This document shows, piece by piece, positions 26,018 to 35,073 of a stretch of DNA of 64,000 bases. Numbering within the stretch: the stretch's first letter is position 1; the number at the start of each line of letters is the position of its first letter. The translations under genes were made by a program, and so were the position numbers. The notes beneath the pieces are model-generated. The model worked only from the letters and a program-made list of their open reading frames with translations. It did not search any database and was not told the origin of the DNA. This stretch comes from Mucilaginibacter_A sp964251965 (GTDB taxonomy: Bacteria > Bacteroidota > Bacteroidia > Sphingobacteriales > Sphingobacteriaceae): assembly GCA_964251965.1 (NCBI GenBank), contig CAXULQ010000011.1, forward strand, positions 1 through 64,000, read 5' to 3'.

Positions 26018-26255
26018 AATTATTTGCTTCGTCGCGATCAAACTTATAATGTTCGTGTGAAATGCGGGGAAGTTTGTCGTATCGCTCGTGTATCTCCTGT
26101 AACCTGCTTTCTTGCGTTTTGGTTAATGATGATAAGCTATTTAGCTTTTCTTCTTCAATCTCAAAAGCAATTACTTCCACCTTCTTGCCAATTAGGTCTA
26201 AAGGAAGTTTTAGGGTGATAGTATCTTCGGCAACTTCTACAATTTCTCTAATCAT
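26010..26255 (-). CDS. vapB: VapB-like antitoxin
   Basis: An 81-residue protein: an N-terminal beta strand and LKLPLDLIGKKVEVIAFEIE resemble an AbrB-like or Bacteroidota-type antitoxin core, and the acidic/aromatic C-terminus (RISHEHYKFDRDEANNYD) is the probable toxin-binding tail. It precedes and overlaps vapC. Family is inferred from context. Confidence 0.7.
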   Translation of the reverse strand: MIREIVEVAEDTITLKLPLDLIGKKVEVIAFEIEEEKLNSLSSLTKTQESRLQEIHERYDKLPRISHEHYKFDRDEANNYD

Positions 26256-26294
26256 AGTTTAAAGTTAAGTTAATCAACGCAATAAAAAAAGTAT

Positions 26295-26308
26295 GATAAA
26301 AGAAGCAT
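26295..26308 (-). repeat. Copy of the dispersed motif
   Basis: Minus-strand ATGCTTCTTTTATC in the gap upstream of vapB. It is followed by degenerate spacer words (GGTTCATGGTTGATAGTTCAT) to about 26360. Confidence 0.85.
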
Positions 26309-26360
26309 TTTGGTTCATGGTTGATAGTTCATAACTGATGCAGCTTCCATAAACAATCAG

Positions 26361-26798
26361 CTACAAACTATAAGCTCTGATTATATCCTTACAACCGACT
26401 TCGATCAGATCAAAAACCGGCGAAAAATGATCATCGTTAAAATACGGATCGGGTACTTCTTTATCATTTAAAAGCAGCTTTACTTTATCGCGGTGGTGCT
26501 GGTTTCGGGCGAGGGAAAGAACATCGGACAAGTTATTTTTGTCCATTACCAGGATCAAATCAAATTCATCGAAATCCTGCACCTTAAACTGGCGGCACAC
26601 TTGCTGGCTAATATCTATGCCACGTGTTTTTGCTTCGCGGATAGAACGCTTGTCGGGTGCTTTGCCGATATGCCAGTTTCCGGTTCCGGCAGAACCTACA
26701 TCCCAATCCAAATTTGCTTCTTTTACCGCATGTTTCATAATGCCTTCCGCCAGCGGTGAACGGCAGATGTTACCGAGGCAAACCATTAGTATTTTCAT
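26361..26798 (-). CDS. Low-molecular-weight protein tyrosine phosphatase
   Basis: A 145-residue phosphatase with the P-loop CLGNICRSP near the N-terminus (C-x5-R-S) and the general acid in VPDPYFND. It dephosphorylates phosphotyrosine or related small substrates; in bacteria it often counteracts a tyrosine kinase in polysaccharide export, but no such kinase is nearby. Monocistronic. The dispersed motif lies inside at 26714-26727 (VKEA). Confidence 0.9.
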   Translation of the reverse strand: MKILMVCLGNICRSPLAEGIMKHAVKEANLDWDVGSAGTGNWHIGKAPDKRSIREAKTRGIDISQQVCRQFKVQDFDEFDLILVMDKNNLSDVLSLARNQHHRDKVKLLLNDKEVPDPYFNDDHFSPVFDLIEVGCKDIIRAYSL

Positions 26799-26809
26799 GC
26801 GGAGAAGAG

Positions 26810-26898
26810 GTGAAGGGTTAAAAGGTGAAAGGTAAAGGGTTAAAAGTCGGACTGCAGGGATTCATCCTTTTCCTTTCACTTTTTAACCTTTCACCTTA
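26810..26898. repeat. Imperfect inverted repeat of GGTGAAAGGTTAAAAG words
   Basis: The left arm is rich in GGTGAAAGG and GGTTAAAAG; the right arm is the complement (CCTTTTCCTTTCACTTTTTAACC). It can form a long imperfect hairpin between the S1 nuclease and phosphatase genes. Similar text is at 5440-5480. Confidence 0.5.
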
Positions 26899-26900
26899 AA

Positions 26901-27695
26901 TTATCCAAACAACTCATTTAAAATTCCGGCTAAACGGATTCCGCCTTTTAACAATTGCTGGTTGGCTATGGCAATATGATCAAAAGTGTAACGATAACTT
27001 AAATGTGCATCAGGTTTCAGTTCAGCATATAATTTTTCTGAAATCTGGCTCGATTCGTATAACCATTTGCTGATGTTATCTTTCTGCAAAACATCGCGTT
27101 GTTCTTTCGTGCTGCGGTTTACCCAAGCTGCGTATTCGGTATAACTCAACTGTTGGTCATCAATCATTTCCGAATCCCAAAGCGCATGCAAGTTGGTGGG
27201 CTTGTTAAACCAAAACAATTTTACAGCGTTTCCGCCTTTGTCCGTTGTGTGCGCCGTATGCATTGGCTGATGAACATCGCCCACAATGTGAATGAGTAAA
27301 CGCAAATACATTTGTTTTTTATCCTGCTCCAGGTTTTTATTTTTTAGATGCGCGATAATCAGGTTGAGTTTGGTATAAGCATCAACAGCTGTGTCCTGCT
27401 TTAAAAAAGCCTGCATTTCCGGGTACGAATAAGGCTTGTCAAAATCAACATAATGCCAGGGCGATAAATAGCCGTAAGCCGGATCGGATTTAATGAAATC
27501 GGCCCAGGTACTGGCCATCGCTACAGATTCTCCGCCTAAAATCAGCTCAATGTTTTTACGTGCTTTTTTGGTTAAATAACTGTCGGCAATCTGACCAACA
27601 ATACGATGGCCCAACATTCCCCAAGCCATACTTTGCAAGGGCAGGTAAGAAAAAAGTATGCCTAAAAGAAGCATACCCAATTTGTTTTTTTTCAT
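26901..27695 (-). CDS. S1/P1 nuclease family protein
   Basis: A 264-residue secreted zinc-dependent nuclease. After a signal peptide (to about residue 24) the mature protein begins WGMLGHRIVGQIAD; in this family the N-terminal Trp itself ligates zinc, and the expected His/Asp ligands follow (WADFIKSD, WHYVDF, HIVGDVHQPMH, ALWDSEMI). It degrades single-stranded nucleic acid or removes 3'-phosphates, likely for phosphate/nucleoside scavenging. It starts 3 bases after the upstream lipoprotein gene. A motif copy is within the signal peptide (27662-27674). Confidence 0.88.
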   Translation of the reverse strand: MKKNKLGMLLLGILFSYLPLQSMAWGMLGHRIVGQIADSYLTKKARKNIELILGGESVAMASTWADFIKSDPAYGYLSPWHYVDFDKPYSYPEMQAFLKQDTAVDAYTKLNLIIAHLKNKNLEQDKKQMYLRLLIHIVGDVHQPMHTAHTTDKGGNAVKLFWFNKPTNLHALWDSEMIDDQQLSYTEYAAWVNRSTKEQRDVLQKDNISKWLYESSQISEKLYAELKPDAHLSYRYTFDHIAIANQQLLKGGIRLAGILNELFG

Positions 27696-27698
27696 TTT

Positions 27699-28193
27699 TT
27701 ATAAGGGTTTAGGGTTACAAACAGTTTTTTTAATTAAACGGATATTAAACGGAACAGTGCTAGAAAAACTGGTTACATAAAATAACGAACCTGACCATTT
27801 TTTCAGTTTAAACAAATCTTCATACACGCCAATATGGAAGCAGCCTTCGTTTTTCAAGCTGAAATCCGGATGGCAATACAATCCTCTTACGCGTAAAGTA
27901 TCATGGTGCAGTTCATATTTGCCGCGTACATATTCTTTCCAGTTTCCTTTGTTCATGCAACTATCCGCTCCGTAATTTACCTTGCTGAAATTGTTGGTAG
28001 TGATGTAAACCGAATCGCAGCGAAACTTAAACTGATACAAAGAATAACTGAGCAATTTGCTTTGCATCCGCACCGAATCCTGCTGCCATTCGCCCTGTAA
28101 AAAGTCTGTTCCGGGTTCCTGCACCGCTGCTTTCCGTTTGCACGACATCATCACCACAAAAAATAGCAGGTAAAAGAAGTATTTTCTATACAT
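27699..28193 (-). CDS. Hypothetical lipoprotein
   Basis: A 164-residue probable lipoprotein: N-terminus MYRKYFFYLLFFVVMMSCKRK with a lipobox ending at Cys18. The rest is beta-rich with no recognised domain (GEWQQDSVRMQSKLLSYSLY). The ATG at 28193 is chosen over a TTG 6 bases earlier. It is tightly coupled (3 bases) to the S1/P1 nuclease gene, so the two probably work together. The signal region contains a dispersed-motif copy at 28170-28182. Confidence 0.7.
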   Translation of the reverse strand: MYRKYFFYLLFFVVMMSCKRKAAVQEPGTDFLQGEWQQDSVRMQSKLLSYSLYQFKFRCDSVYITTNNFSKVNYGADSCMNKGNWKEYVRGKYELHHDTLRVRGLYCHPDFSLKNEGCFHIGVYEDLFKLKKWSGSLFYVTSFSSTVPFNIRLIKKTVCNPKPL

Positions 28194-28203
28194 TATCAAG
28201 GCA

Positions 28204-28240
28204 AGTCCCTCTCCTTTGGAGAGGGATTTAGGGTGAGGCT
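28204..28240. repeat. Half copy of the dispersed palindromic (GGGTGAGGC) repeat
   Basis: TCCCTCTCCTTTGGAGAGGG followed by ATTTAGGGTGAGGC corresponds to the right half of the element at 39559-39652. Confidence 0.7.
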
Positions 28241-28251
28241 GTTGAGGCTTT

Positions 28252-29649
28252 TTACTTTAAACTACCAATCATATTTTCCGGTCGAACCCAGGCATCAAAC
28301 TGCTCGTTCGTTAACAAACCTAAACCGGTGGCAGCTTCGCGCAGCGATTGATTTTCTTTTAAAGCCGTTTTCGCAATTTTAGCCGCATTTTCATAACCAA
28401 TGTGTGGGTTTAGAGCGGTAACCAGCATCAGCGAATTTTCTAAATGCTTTTTAATGCCGCCATAATTCGGGGTGATACCAACCGCACAATGATCGGTAAA
28501 AGAAACACAGGCATCGCCAATTAAACGTGCCGATTGCAGGAAAGCTGCCGCCATAAGCGGTTTAAAAACGTTCAGTTCATAATGTCCGTTTGAGCCGCCG
28601 ATAGAAATCGTAACATCGTTTCCCATCACTTGTGCCGCAACCATCGTTACCGCTTCGTTTTGCGTTGGATTTACTTTTCCCGGCATAATCGAAGATCCCG
28701 GCTCGTTATCCGGAATATGAATTTCGCCGATACCAGAACGCGGACCAGAAGCCAGCATCCGGATATCATTCGCAATTTTCATTAAAGAAACTGCAATTTG
28801 CTTTAAAGCACCGTGCGTTTCTACAATTGCATCGTGCGCAGCCAAAGCTTCAAACTTATTTTCGGCAGTGATAAAAGGCAGATTGGTGAATTTGGCAATG
28901 TATTCTGCCACTTTTACATCATAACCTTTTGGCGTGTTGATGCCGGTTCCAACTGCAGTTCCGCCTAAAGCCAGTTCAGAAAGATGGTCTAAAGTATTTT
29001 TTAAAGCTTTTAAACCGTGCGTTAACTGCGAAACATAACCGGAAAATTCCTGGCCTAAAGTTAACGGCGTAGCATCCATTAAATGTGTACGGCCAATTTT
29101 AACTACGTTTTTAAACTCTTCTGATTTTGCCTGAAGTGTATCCCGCAGTTTTTCAACACCCGGAATCGTTGTTTCTACCACTACTTTATAAGCCGCAATG
29201 TGCATGGCTGTTGGGTAAGTATCGTTGGAGGATTGCGATTTATTTACATCATCATTTGGGTGGATAAAAGTTTTGCCTTCGCCTAAAGCATTTCCCTGCA
29301 AAACATGCGAACGGTTAGCCACAACTTCATTCACGTTCATGTTCGATTGCGTGCCCGAACCTGTTTGCCAAATCACCAGCGGAAATTCATCAGCCAGTTT
29401 TCCTTCTAAAATCTCATCACAAACCTGCGCAATCAAATCACGTTTCTCCGCAGAAAGCACGCTTAAATCTGTATTGGTAAAAGCTGCAGCTTTTTTTAAA
29501 TAAGCAAAAGCTTCGATAATTTCTACGGGCATACTTGCCGCCGGACCTATTTTAAAGTTGTTACGCGAACGCTCGGTTTGTGCGCCCCAATATTTGTCGG
29601 CAGGTACTTGCACGGCGCCCATGGTATCATGTTCGGTTCTGAAACTCAT
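28252..29649 (-). CDS. fumC: Class II fumarate hydratase
   Basis: A 465-residue fumarase converting fumarate to malate in the TCA cycle. The class II signature GSSIMPGKVNP is intact, with GSGTQSNMNVNEV and KIGRTHLMDATPLTLGQE typical of FumC. Length fits the family. It is transcribed alone, with a possible hairpin of paired dispersed-motif copies upstream. Confidence 0.94.
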   Translation of the reverse strand: MSFRTEHDTMGAVQVPADKYWGAQTERSRNNFKIGPAASMPVEIIEAFAYLKKAAAFTNTDLSVLSAEKRDLIAQVCDEILEGKLADEFPLVIWQTGSGTQSNMNVNEVVANRSHVLQGNALGEGKTFIHPNDDVNKSQSSNDTYPTAMHIAAYKVVVETTIPGVEKLRDTLQAKSEEFKNVVKIGRTHLMDATPLTLGQEFSGYVSQLTHGLKALKNTLDHLSELALGGTAVGTGINTPKGYDVKVAEYIAKFTNLPFITAENKFEALAAHDAIVETHGALKQIAVSLMKIANDIRMLASGPRSGIGEIHIPDNEPGSSIMPGKVNPTQNEAVTMVAAQVMGNDVTISIGGSNGHYELNVFKPLMAAAFLQSARLIGDACVSFTDHCAVGITPNYGGIKKHLENSLMLVTALNPHIGYENAAKIAKTALKENQSLREAATGLGLLTNEQFDAWVRPENMIGSLK

Positions 29650-29723
29650 ATTTTAAATTGATAATTGCCATCAAATTTAGGGCTTAATCTAAAAGCTGCG
29701 TTATAAAAATCAAGAAAATTACA

Positions 29724-29767
29724 ATGCTTCTTTTACGATGTAAATTTTGAGGTGGTAAAAGAAGTAC
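29724..29767. repeat. Inverted pair of dispersed-motif copies
   Basis: ATGCTTCTTTTAC at 29724-29736 faces GTAAAAGAAGTAC at 29755-29767, giving a 10-bp perfect stem (12 with a wobble) around an 18-base loop. It lies in the divergent gap between fumC and the small peptide gene, so it does not sit at a transcript end. Confidence 0.85.
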
Positions 29768-29899
29768 TCGCTTTTAGTCAACACCACACTCCCGTCGGTG
29801 AACTTTAACACAAATTGCCTTTGCTTTGATTAAACCTTGTATTGGTTTTCCCGTTAAACATGGTGTAACAACTCACATAAATTATTTAAAAAAAACACC

Positions 29900-30040
29900 A
29901 TGAAATTTTTAAAAGTAACCGTTGTCGCATTAATTGCCGTTTTTGCTTTTAGCACTGCCGAAGCAAGCGTACTTGCAAAATTCCCACATCACCCACGTCA
30001 CAAGCATCATCATCCTGTACGTCGTCACCACCGTCATTAA
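29900..30040 (+). CDS. Tiny secreted His/Arg-rich peptide
   Basis: A 46-codon gene encoding a signal peptide (MKFLKVTVVALIAVFAFSTAEA) followed by about 24 residues, of which nine are His and five Arg (HHPRHKHHHPVRRHHRH). It is bracketed by a 250-base leader and a strong terminator just after the stop, which argues for a real transcription unit. The mature peptide is strongly basic and could bind metal ions or polyanions; function is unknown. No family recognised. Confidence 0.7.
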   Translation: MKFLKVTVVALIAVFAFSTAEASVLAKFPHHPRHKHHHPVRRHHRH

Positions 30041-30060
30041 TCTGGCACTGCAAATTTTAA

Positions 30061-30093
30061 AAAATGCCGTTAGAGTAATTTTAACGGCATTTT
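30061..30093 (+). terminator. Rho-independent terminator of the His-rich peptide gene
   Basis: AAAATGCCGTTA pairs with TAACGGCATTTT, a 12-bp perfect stem with a 9-base loop and a T run. Confidence 0.9.
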
Positions 30094-30100
30094 TTATGGT

Positions 30101-30114
30101 GTAAAAGAAGCAAT
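30101..30114 (-). repeat. Near-copy of the dispersed motif
   Basis: Minus-strand ATTGCTTCTTTTAC followed by ACCATAAAAAA, just after the terminator. Confidence 0.75.
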
Positions 30115-30128
30115 TGGTTTTAGTAAAC

Positions 30129-30992
30129 CTACCGTTTGTAAATCCTTTTCATTTTCCTGGTTAGTTTTTCTATTGCAAAATCCACTTTGTTTAAATACTT
30201 GGTGCGTAAATTTAAATTAATGGGCGAATAAGTATTATCTATAGGTTGCGGCAGCAACCGCAACTGTTTAATGTGGGTTCGGAAATAATAAATCAGATGG
30301 ATGGCAATAGTTTCCGGATCGGTTTTAAGTGCAAAATCTGCCATGATAATTTGTTTGTGATCAAAATAACTAATGCTCCTGCTTTTTGCCGCCAAAAAAC
30401 TCCAAATGGTTTGTTCCGACCAGTTTAAGTGTTTATTTAAACTTTTTGTAACAACAGCATCGTTTAAAAGCTCCTCTATAAAGTTTAAATTGAACAAGTT
30501 TTTGGGGAAATAGAAAATACCCGTATTAACATTAGGAAATACTGGAATATTAATTTTTACCAAATCTACAGGCGTAAACGAATAAGCATTTTGATTATCA
30601 GCCATAAAAACCGGCATTTCATCAAATTGGGGCAACATAAATTTTTTGAGAAAATAAATATCGCTATCGATATAAAATAAATCCCGGTCATCGCACAACA
30701 TCACGTCAAACAGTTTTTGTGCAAAATTGGTACTGCTTCTGTAATGTTTGCAGGCAGGATATTTAGCCAAAACTGTTTCCAGCTTTTTATCTCTTTCCTT
30801 TTTTCTAACAACGATGCTGTTTTTTAAACCAGACAACAACTTTTGCTCGTCGGCCTCGGTAATTGTGCCGTCTTCAAAAATCTCCAGATAAATTTCATCG
30901 TAGCAATGTTGGATAAAACTCTGCAAGCATTCTATAGAAAAATCAAGGTTACTATGTCCAAGCAAAGTTTTACAACGTATAGGTTTTATCAT
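30129..30992 (-). CDS. GT-A-like glycosyltransferase family protein
   Basis: A 287-residue protein with features of a GT-A fold nucleotide-sugar transferase: the acidic metal-binding motif in FYIDSDIYFLK (DxD) near residue 115, and downstream PNVNTGIFYFP and WSEQTIWSFLAA typical of GT8/GT32-like enzymes. It has a very basic C-terminus. It is transcribed alone, so the acceptor and pathway are unknown. Confidence 0.65.
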   Translation of the reverse strand: MIKPIRCKTLLGHSNLDFSIECLQSFIQHCYDEIYLEIFEDGTITEADEQKLLSGLKNSIVVRKKERDKKLETVLAKYPACKHYRSSTNFAQKLFDVMLCDDRDLFYIDSDIYFLKKFMLPQFDEMPVFMADNQNAYSFTPVDLVKINIPVFPNVNTGIFYFPKNLFNLNFIEELLNDAVVTKSLNKHLNWSEQTIWSFLAAKSRSISYFDHKQIIMADFALKTDPETIAIHLIYYFRTHIKQLRLLPQPIDNTYSPINLNLRTKYLNKVDFAIEKLTRKMKRIYKR

Positions 30993-31307
30993 AGGCCTAT
31001 TAATGTTTAAATTAAAACTAATACAGCCAAAATGATGGCAGCAGCAATTTAAGTTTAATTAATAATATAATAGTGTTTTGCAACTAATTGGTTATCAAAG
31101 TTATCAATTTTATCATATTATTAATTATGCGATTATAGTTTAGTTAAACTGTAAAATTAAGCAAAGAAGATTTTTTTAAATACGGTTTAATTTTCTCAAA
31201 GTTTCAATCAATGATGTCCGTATTATTATTGTACGATAAAAGAAGCATAAATAACTGGCTTAAGGCTTTTTGGTACTGCTTATTATTTTTATTTTTGGAT
31301 TGAAAAT
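30993..31307. other. 315-base AT-rich divergent gap
   Basis: The gap is very AT-rich and has no open frame. It carries a dispersed-motif copy (31235-31248, minus-strand ATGCTTCTTTTATC) and the promoter described next. Confidence 0.7.
31269..31297 (+). promoter_or_regulatory. Promoter of the DUF4175 operon
   Basis: TTTG at 31269-31272, then 17 bases, then TATTTTTG at 31290-31297 match the Bacteroidota -33/-7 consensus. The ATG at 31308 follows 10 bases later, so the leader would be only a few bases. Confidence 0.65.
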
Positions 31308-34300
31308 ATGGCACAGCCGGGCAATAATTACGACTTACTGATTGGTAAAATGGATGAGTTCATCCGGAAGTATTACTTAAACAAGTTACTTCGGGGATTG
31401 ATCTTTTTAGGTGCCGCGTTGTTTTTTAGTTACCTCATCATTACTTTTTCTGAGTATTACGGCCATTTTAATACTTTTTTCCGTTCTGCCATTTTTTATG
31501 GTTTTATCTTGTTAAACCTTTCGCTTTTTGGGTGGCTGGTTGCACCGGCCTTGCTGGCCTATCTTCATTTAGGAAAAATGATTTCGCATGATCATGCAGC
31601 AGAAATTATTGGCCGATACTTCCAAAACGTGCAGGACAAACTGTTAAACACGCTTCAGCTTAGAAAAATTGCAGATCAAAATCCGGAACATAAATTACTG
31701 ATCGAAGCCAGCATCAACCAAAAAATAGCCGAACTAAAACCAGTTACTTTTTCTGCTGCTGTTAAAATAAACGAGAACAAACGTTTTTTAAAATGGGTTT
31801 TAATTCCGCTTTTACTGATTATTACGGTTGCTTTTGTGGCGCCTTCGATTATTCACGATGGCACAGAACGTATTATCAAACACGATCAATACTTTGCACC
31901 GAAAGCTCCTTTTAACTGGCATATTTTAAACCGATCGCTTTCTGTAGTTCAAGGTGAGGATTTAAAGCTGAACTTGAAACTGACTGGCAACGAGTTTCCG
32001 GAAAGCGTTTACCTCGAAACCGGAAAAAACAGTTTTAAGTTAGACAAAGAAAACTTAAGCTCTTTTTACCATACTTTTTCTAACATCCAAAATAATATCC
32101 GTTTCCGTTTAACCGGCGGCGATTTTTCTTCTCAGGAATTTGAAATCAAAGTAAACCCGAAACCATCTTTGCTGCATTTGGATGCGCGTTTGGTTTATCC
32201 TTCTTATCTGCATAAATCCGCAGAAAACATTAACAATGCAGGCGATTTGACTTTGCCCGAAGGAACAATAGTTGAATGGGAATTGCATACCGAAAACGCA
32301 AGCGAAGTTTTATTTTCGCTGAACCAGAAAAAAACCTTGATCACTTCTGATAACGAGTTGTTTAAACACCAGGAAAAGCTGTTAAAATCTGGTTCTTATG
32401 CCGTAAAACCAATCAACAATTTTGTTTCTTCTGCTGATTCTGCCGCTTACCGAATTTCTGTTGTCCCGGATTTGCCGCCTGTAATTTCTACGGAGCAAAA
32501 AGCAGATTCGGTAAGTTCTAAAGCGTTTTATTTTAACGGTAAAATTCAGGATGATTACGGTTTTTCTGCTTTAACTTTTCATTATTCGGTTCATAATGCT
32601 GCTTCTCCGCAAAAAAATAAAACATACAGCTTGCCGGTTAAAGCAGATCTGGGCAAAACTTCTTCCACGTTCTTCTATTTTTGGTCGATAAAAGAAGCAT
32701 CATTAAATCCAGGCGATGAGTTGAGCTATTATTTTGAAGTGGGCGATAACGACGGCGTAAACGGACCAAAACACAGCAGAACTCCAGAGCAAACATTACG
32801 CATTCCAACAGAAACTGAACAGAACAAGCAATTGGATGCCGGCACGCAATCAGTTAAAAACAAAATGCAATCTGCCATTAAACTTTCCGCAGAGGTTGAG
32901 CGCGATGCACAAAAATTAAACCGCTTACTGCTCGATAAAAAAACGCTTTCTTTTGATGAGAAAAAACAGGTGGAAGATCTGTTGCAAAAACGCCGTGAAC
33001 TGGAAGATTTGGTAAAGGATATACAGAAGGAGAACGAGCAGAATTTATACAACCGCCAGGAAACCAAGCAGCAAAATAAGGAAATTTTAGAAAAGCAGAA
33101 ACAGATTAATGATTTGTTTAAAAACGTGCTGGACGAGAAAACTAAAGAATTACTGAAAAGCCTGGAGCAAATGCTGCAGCAAAACCAAAAAGACGAAACG
33201 CGTGAAGATGTTTCTAAAATGCAAATGGATAATAAATCTTTACAAAAAGAACTGGACCGAATGCTGGAACTGTATAAACAATTAGAGTTTGACCAAAAGC
33301 TGAACGAAAACATTAACCAGTTGGACAAACTTGCCGAAAAGCAACAACAACTGGCAGAAAAAAGTGCACAAAAACAGCAGCAAACCGACCAGTTAAAACA
33401 GGAGCAGGAAGCGATCAAAAAAGATTTTCAGGAATTGGGGAAATCGTTAAAAGAACTGGAACAAAAAAACGAAGCTTTAGAAAACAAGAACAATTTCGAA
33501 ACGCCAAAAGCCGAACAGAAAGAGACTGAACAGCAGATGGACAAAAGCGAAGAAAACCTCGACAAAAATAATAAGCCAAAAGCAGCACAGGCACAGCAGC
33601 AGGCAGCCAGCCAAATGCAAAAAATGAGTGCCAAGATGCAGCAGATGCAGCAGGAAGGCGAAGAAAAAGAGGCGCAAGTAAACGTACAGCAGTTGCGGTC
33701 TATTTTAAAAAACTTAGTCACCAGTTCTTTTAACCAGGAAAAAGTGATGCAGACTTTTAAGCAGCTTAGTCCTTCAGATCCTGATTATGTTAACCAAACG
33801 CAGCAACAGCAAAATATAAAAGATAACCTAAAAACAGTAGAAGACAGTTTGTTTGCGTTAAGCAAACGTGTGCCGCAGATTGAAGCTACGGTTAATAAAG
33901 AAATAACAGCGATCAATACCAATATCGATCAGGCAATTGCAAACCTGGGCGAACGGCATACGGCAGAAGCAAACCGCGACCAGCAATTTGCCATGACTTC
34001 TATGAACAATTTAGCTTTGATGCTAAACGATGCATTAGACCATCTGCAAAATATGATGAAAAATGCAAAATCCGGCAGCGGAAAACAAAAGCAGCCAAGC
34101 ATGCAGCAATTAAGCCAGATGCAGCAGGAATTGAACAAAAATATGCAAAAAGCCCGGCAGCAAATGCAGCAGCAAGGCAATCAGGGCCAGCCTTCGCAGC
34201 CGCAAAACGGTATGAGCGAACAGATGGCAAAGATGGCGCGCCAGCAGGAAATGATCCGCCGTGCTTTGCAAAATATCAATCAGCAGGAAAACAAAGACGG

Positions 34301-34640
34301 TAAAAACGGGTTAGGTAACCTCGGCGATATTGCTAAACAAATGGAACAAACTGAAAGCGATCTCGTAAATAAGAAAATTCAAAATGAAACGTTAATCAGG
34401 CAGCAAAAAATACAAACACGGTTGTTAGAAGCTGAAAAAGCAGAACAGGAACGGGAACAAGACCAAAAGCGGGAAAGCCAGGTTGGCAAAAATACTGCTC
34501 CGGGTTACCAGAAGGCATTGCAGAGCTATCAGCAACTAAAAAATAAGCAGACGGAACAGCTTATAACCATACCGCCAGACGTAAACATGTTTTATAAATC
34601 GAAAATAAAGACTTACTTTAACGAAATTAACCGCAAATAA
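31308..34640 (+). CDS. DUF4175 family membrane protein with long coiled coil
   Basis: A 1110-residue protein common in Bacteroidota. Two or three transmembrane helices are in the first 180 residues (FLGAALFFSYLIITF, AIFYGFILLNLSLFG, WVLIPLLLIITVAFV), followed by an extracytoplasmic region with Ig-like strands to about 490. Residues about 510-1080 are an extreme Gln/Glu/Lys-rich coiled coil (QKQQQTDQLKQEQE). Function is unknown. It is cotranscribed with the RsbW-like ATPase two bases later and ybeY. A motif copy encodes IKEAS at 32687-32700. Confidence 0.8.
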   Translation: MAQPGNNYDLLIGKMDEFIRKYYLNKLLRGLIFLGAALFFSYLIITFSEYYGHFNTFFRSAIFYGFILLNLSLFGWLVAPALLAYLHLGKMISHDHAAEIIGRYFQNVQDKLLNTLQLRKIADQNPEHKLLIEASINQKIAELKPVTFSAAVKINENKRFLKWVLIPLLLIITVAFVAPSIIHDGTERIIKHDQYFAPKAPFNWHILNRSLSVVQGEDLKLNLKLTGNEFPESVYLETGKNSFKLDKENLSSFYHTFSNIQNNIRFRLTGGDFSSQEFEIKVNPKPSLLHLDARLVYPSYLHKSAENINNAGDLTLPEGTIVEWELHTENASEVLFSLNQKKTLITSDNELFKHQEKLLKSGSYAVKPINNFVSSADSAAYRISVVPDLPPVISTEQKADSVSSKAFYFNGKIQDDYGFSALTFHYSVHNAASPQKNKTYSLPVKADLGKTSSTFFYFWSIKEASLNPGDELSYYFEVGDNDGVNGPKHSRTPEQTLRIPTETEQNKQLDAGTQSVKNKMQSAIKLSAEVERDAQKLNRLLLDKKTLSFDEKKQVEDLLQKRRELEDLVKDIQKENEQNLYNRQETKQQNKEILEKQKQINDLFKNVLDEKTKELLKSLEQMLQQNQKDETREDVSKMQMDNKSLQKELDRMLELYKQLEFDQKLNENINQLDKLAEKQQQLAEKSAQKQQQTDQLKQEQEAIKKDFQELGKSLKELEQKNEALENKNNFETPKAEQKETEQQMDKSEENLDKNNKPKAAQAQQQAASQMQKMSAKMQQMQQEGEEKEAQVNVQQLRSILKNLVTSSFNQEKVMQTFKQLSPSDPDYVNQTQQQQNIKDNLKTVEDSLFALSKRVPQIEATVNKEITAINTNIDQAIANLGERHTAEANRDQQFAMTSMNNLALMLNDALDHLQNMMKNAKSGSGKQKQPSMQQLSQMQQELNKNMQKARQQMQQQGNQGQPSQPQNGMSEQMAKMARQQEMIRRALQNINQQENKDGKNGLGNLGDIAKQMEQTESDLVNKKIQNETLIRQQKIQTRLLEAEKAEQEREQDQKRESQVGKNTAPGYQKALQSYQQLKNKQTEQLITIPPDVNMFYKSKIKTYFNEINRK

Positions 34641-34642
34641 TA

Positions 34643-35071
34643 ATGGTGCAACCAGTAAAAGTATCAAACGGCGAACTGTACACGCTTCAGCTTCCATCTA
34701 AGATGGAAAGCATAGCCCGCTTGGAAAATCTGGTTGAAGAAATTTCAGAACGTTATCATGTTAGTGAAGATACTTTCGCCAATATGATGACTTGTTTAAA
34801 CGAAGCCTTAATTAATGCAATTTTACACGGAAACCAATCCGACGAAAGTAAAACAGTTTATATCAATGCAGAAGTTACAGATCATAGAAAGATTATCTGG
34901 ACAATTGCAGACGAAGGACCAGGATTTGATTATAACAACATTCCTGATCCTACCTCGCCAGAAAATTTAGAAAAATTAACCGGGCGTGGTGTATTTATTA
35001 TTAAACATTTGGCCGACCAGTTTATTTTTAACATGAGAGGAAACGAAATTGAACTGCATTTCAAATTTTAA
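34643..35071 (+). CDS. ATP-binding anti-sigma/serine kinase-like protein (RsbW-type)
   Basis: A 142-residue HATPase_c_2 (GHKL) protein. The N box LNEALINAILHGN and G1 box DEGPGFDYNNIPDP and G2 GRGVFIIKHLAD show ATP binding. Proteins like this act as anti-sigma factors or kinases of anti-sigma antagonists; no sigma or STAS partner is visible nearby. It lies between the DUF4175 gene (2 bases) and ybeY (2 bases), so the three form one operon. Confidence 0.85.
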   Translation: MVQPVKVSNGELYTLQLPSKMESIARLENLVEEISERYHVSEDTFANMMTCLNEALINAILHGNQSDESKTVYINAEVTDHRKIIWTIADEGPGFDYNNIPDPTSPENLEKLTGRGVFIIKHLADQFIFNMRGNEIELHFKF

Positions 35072-35073
35072 GA

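Noticed and set aside
32729..33418. Long antisense frame rich in Cys and Ser opposite the DUF4175 gene
   Set aside because: It is the complement of a Gln/Lys/Glu-rich coiled coil; composition explains the frame, and no start region or family resemblance is seen.
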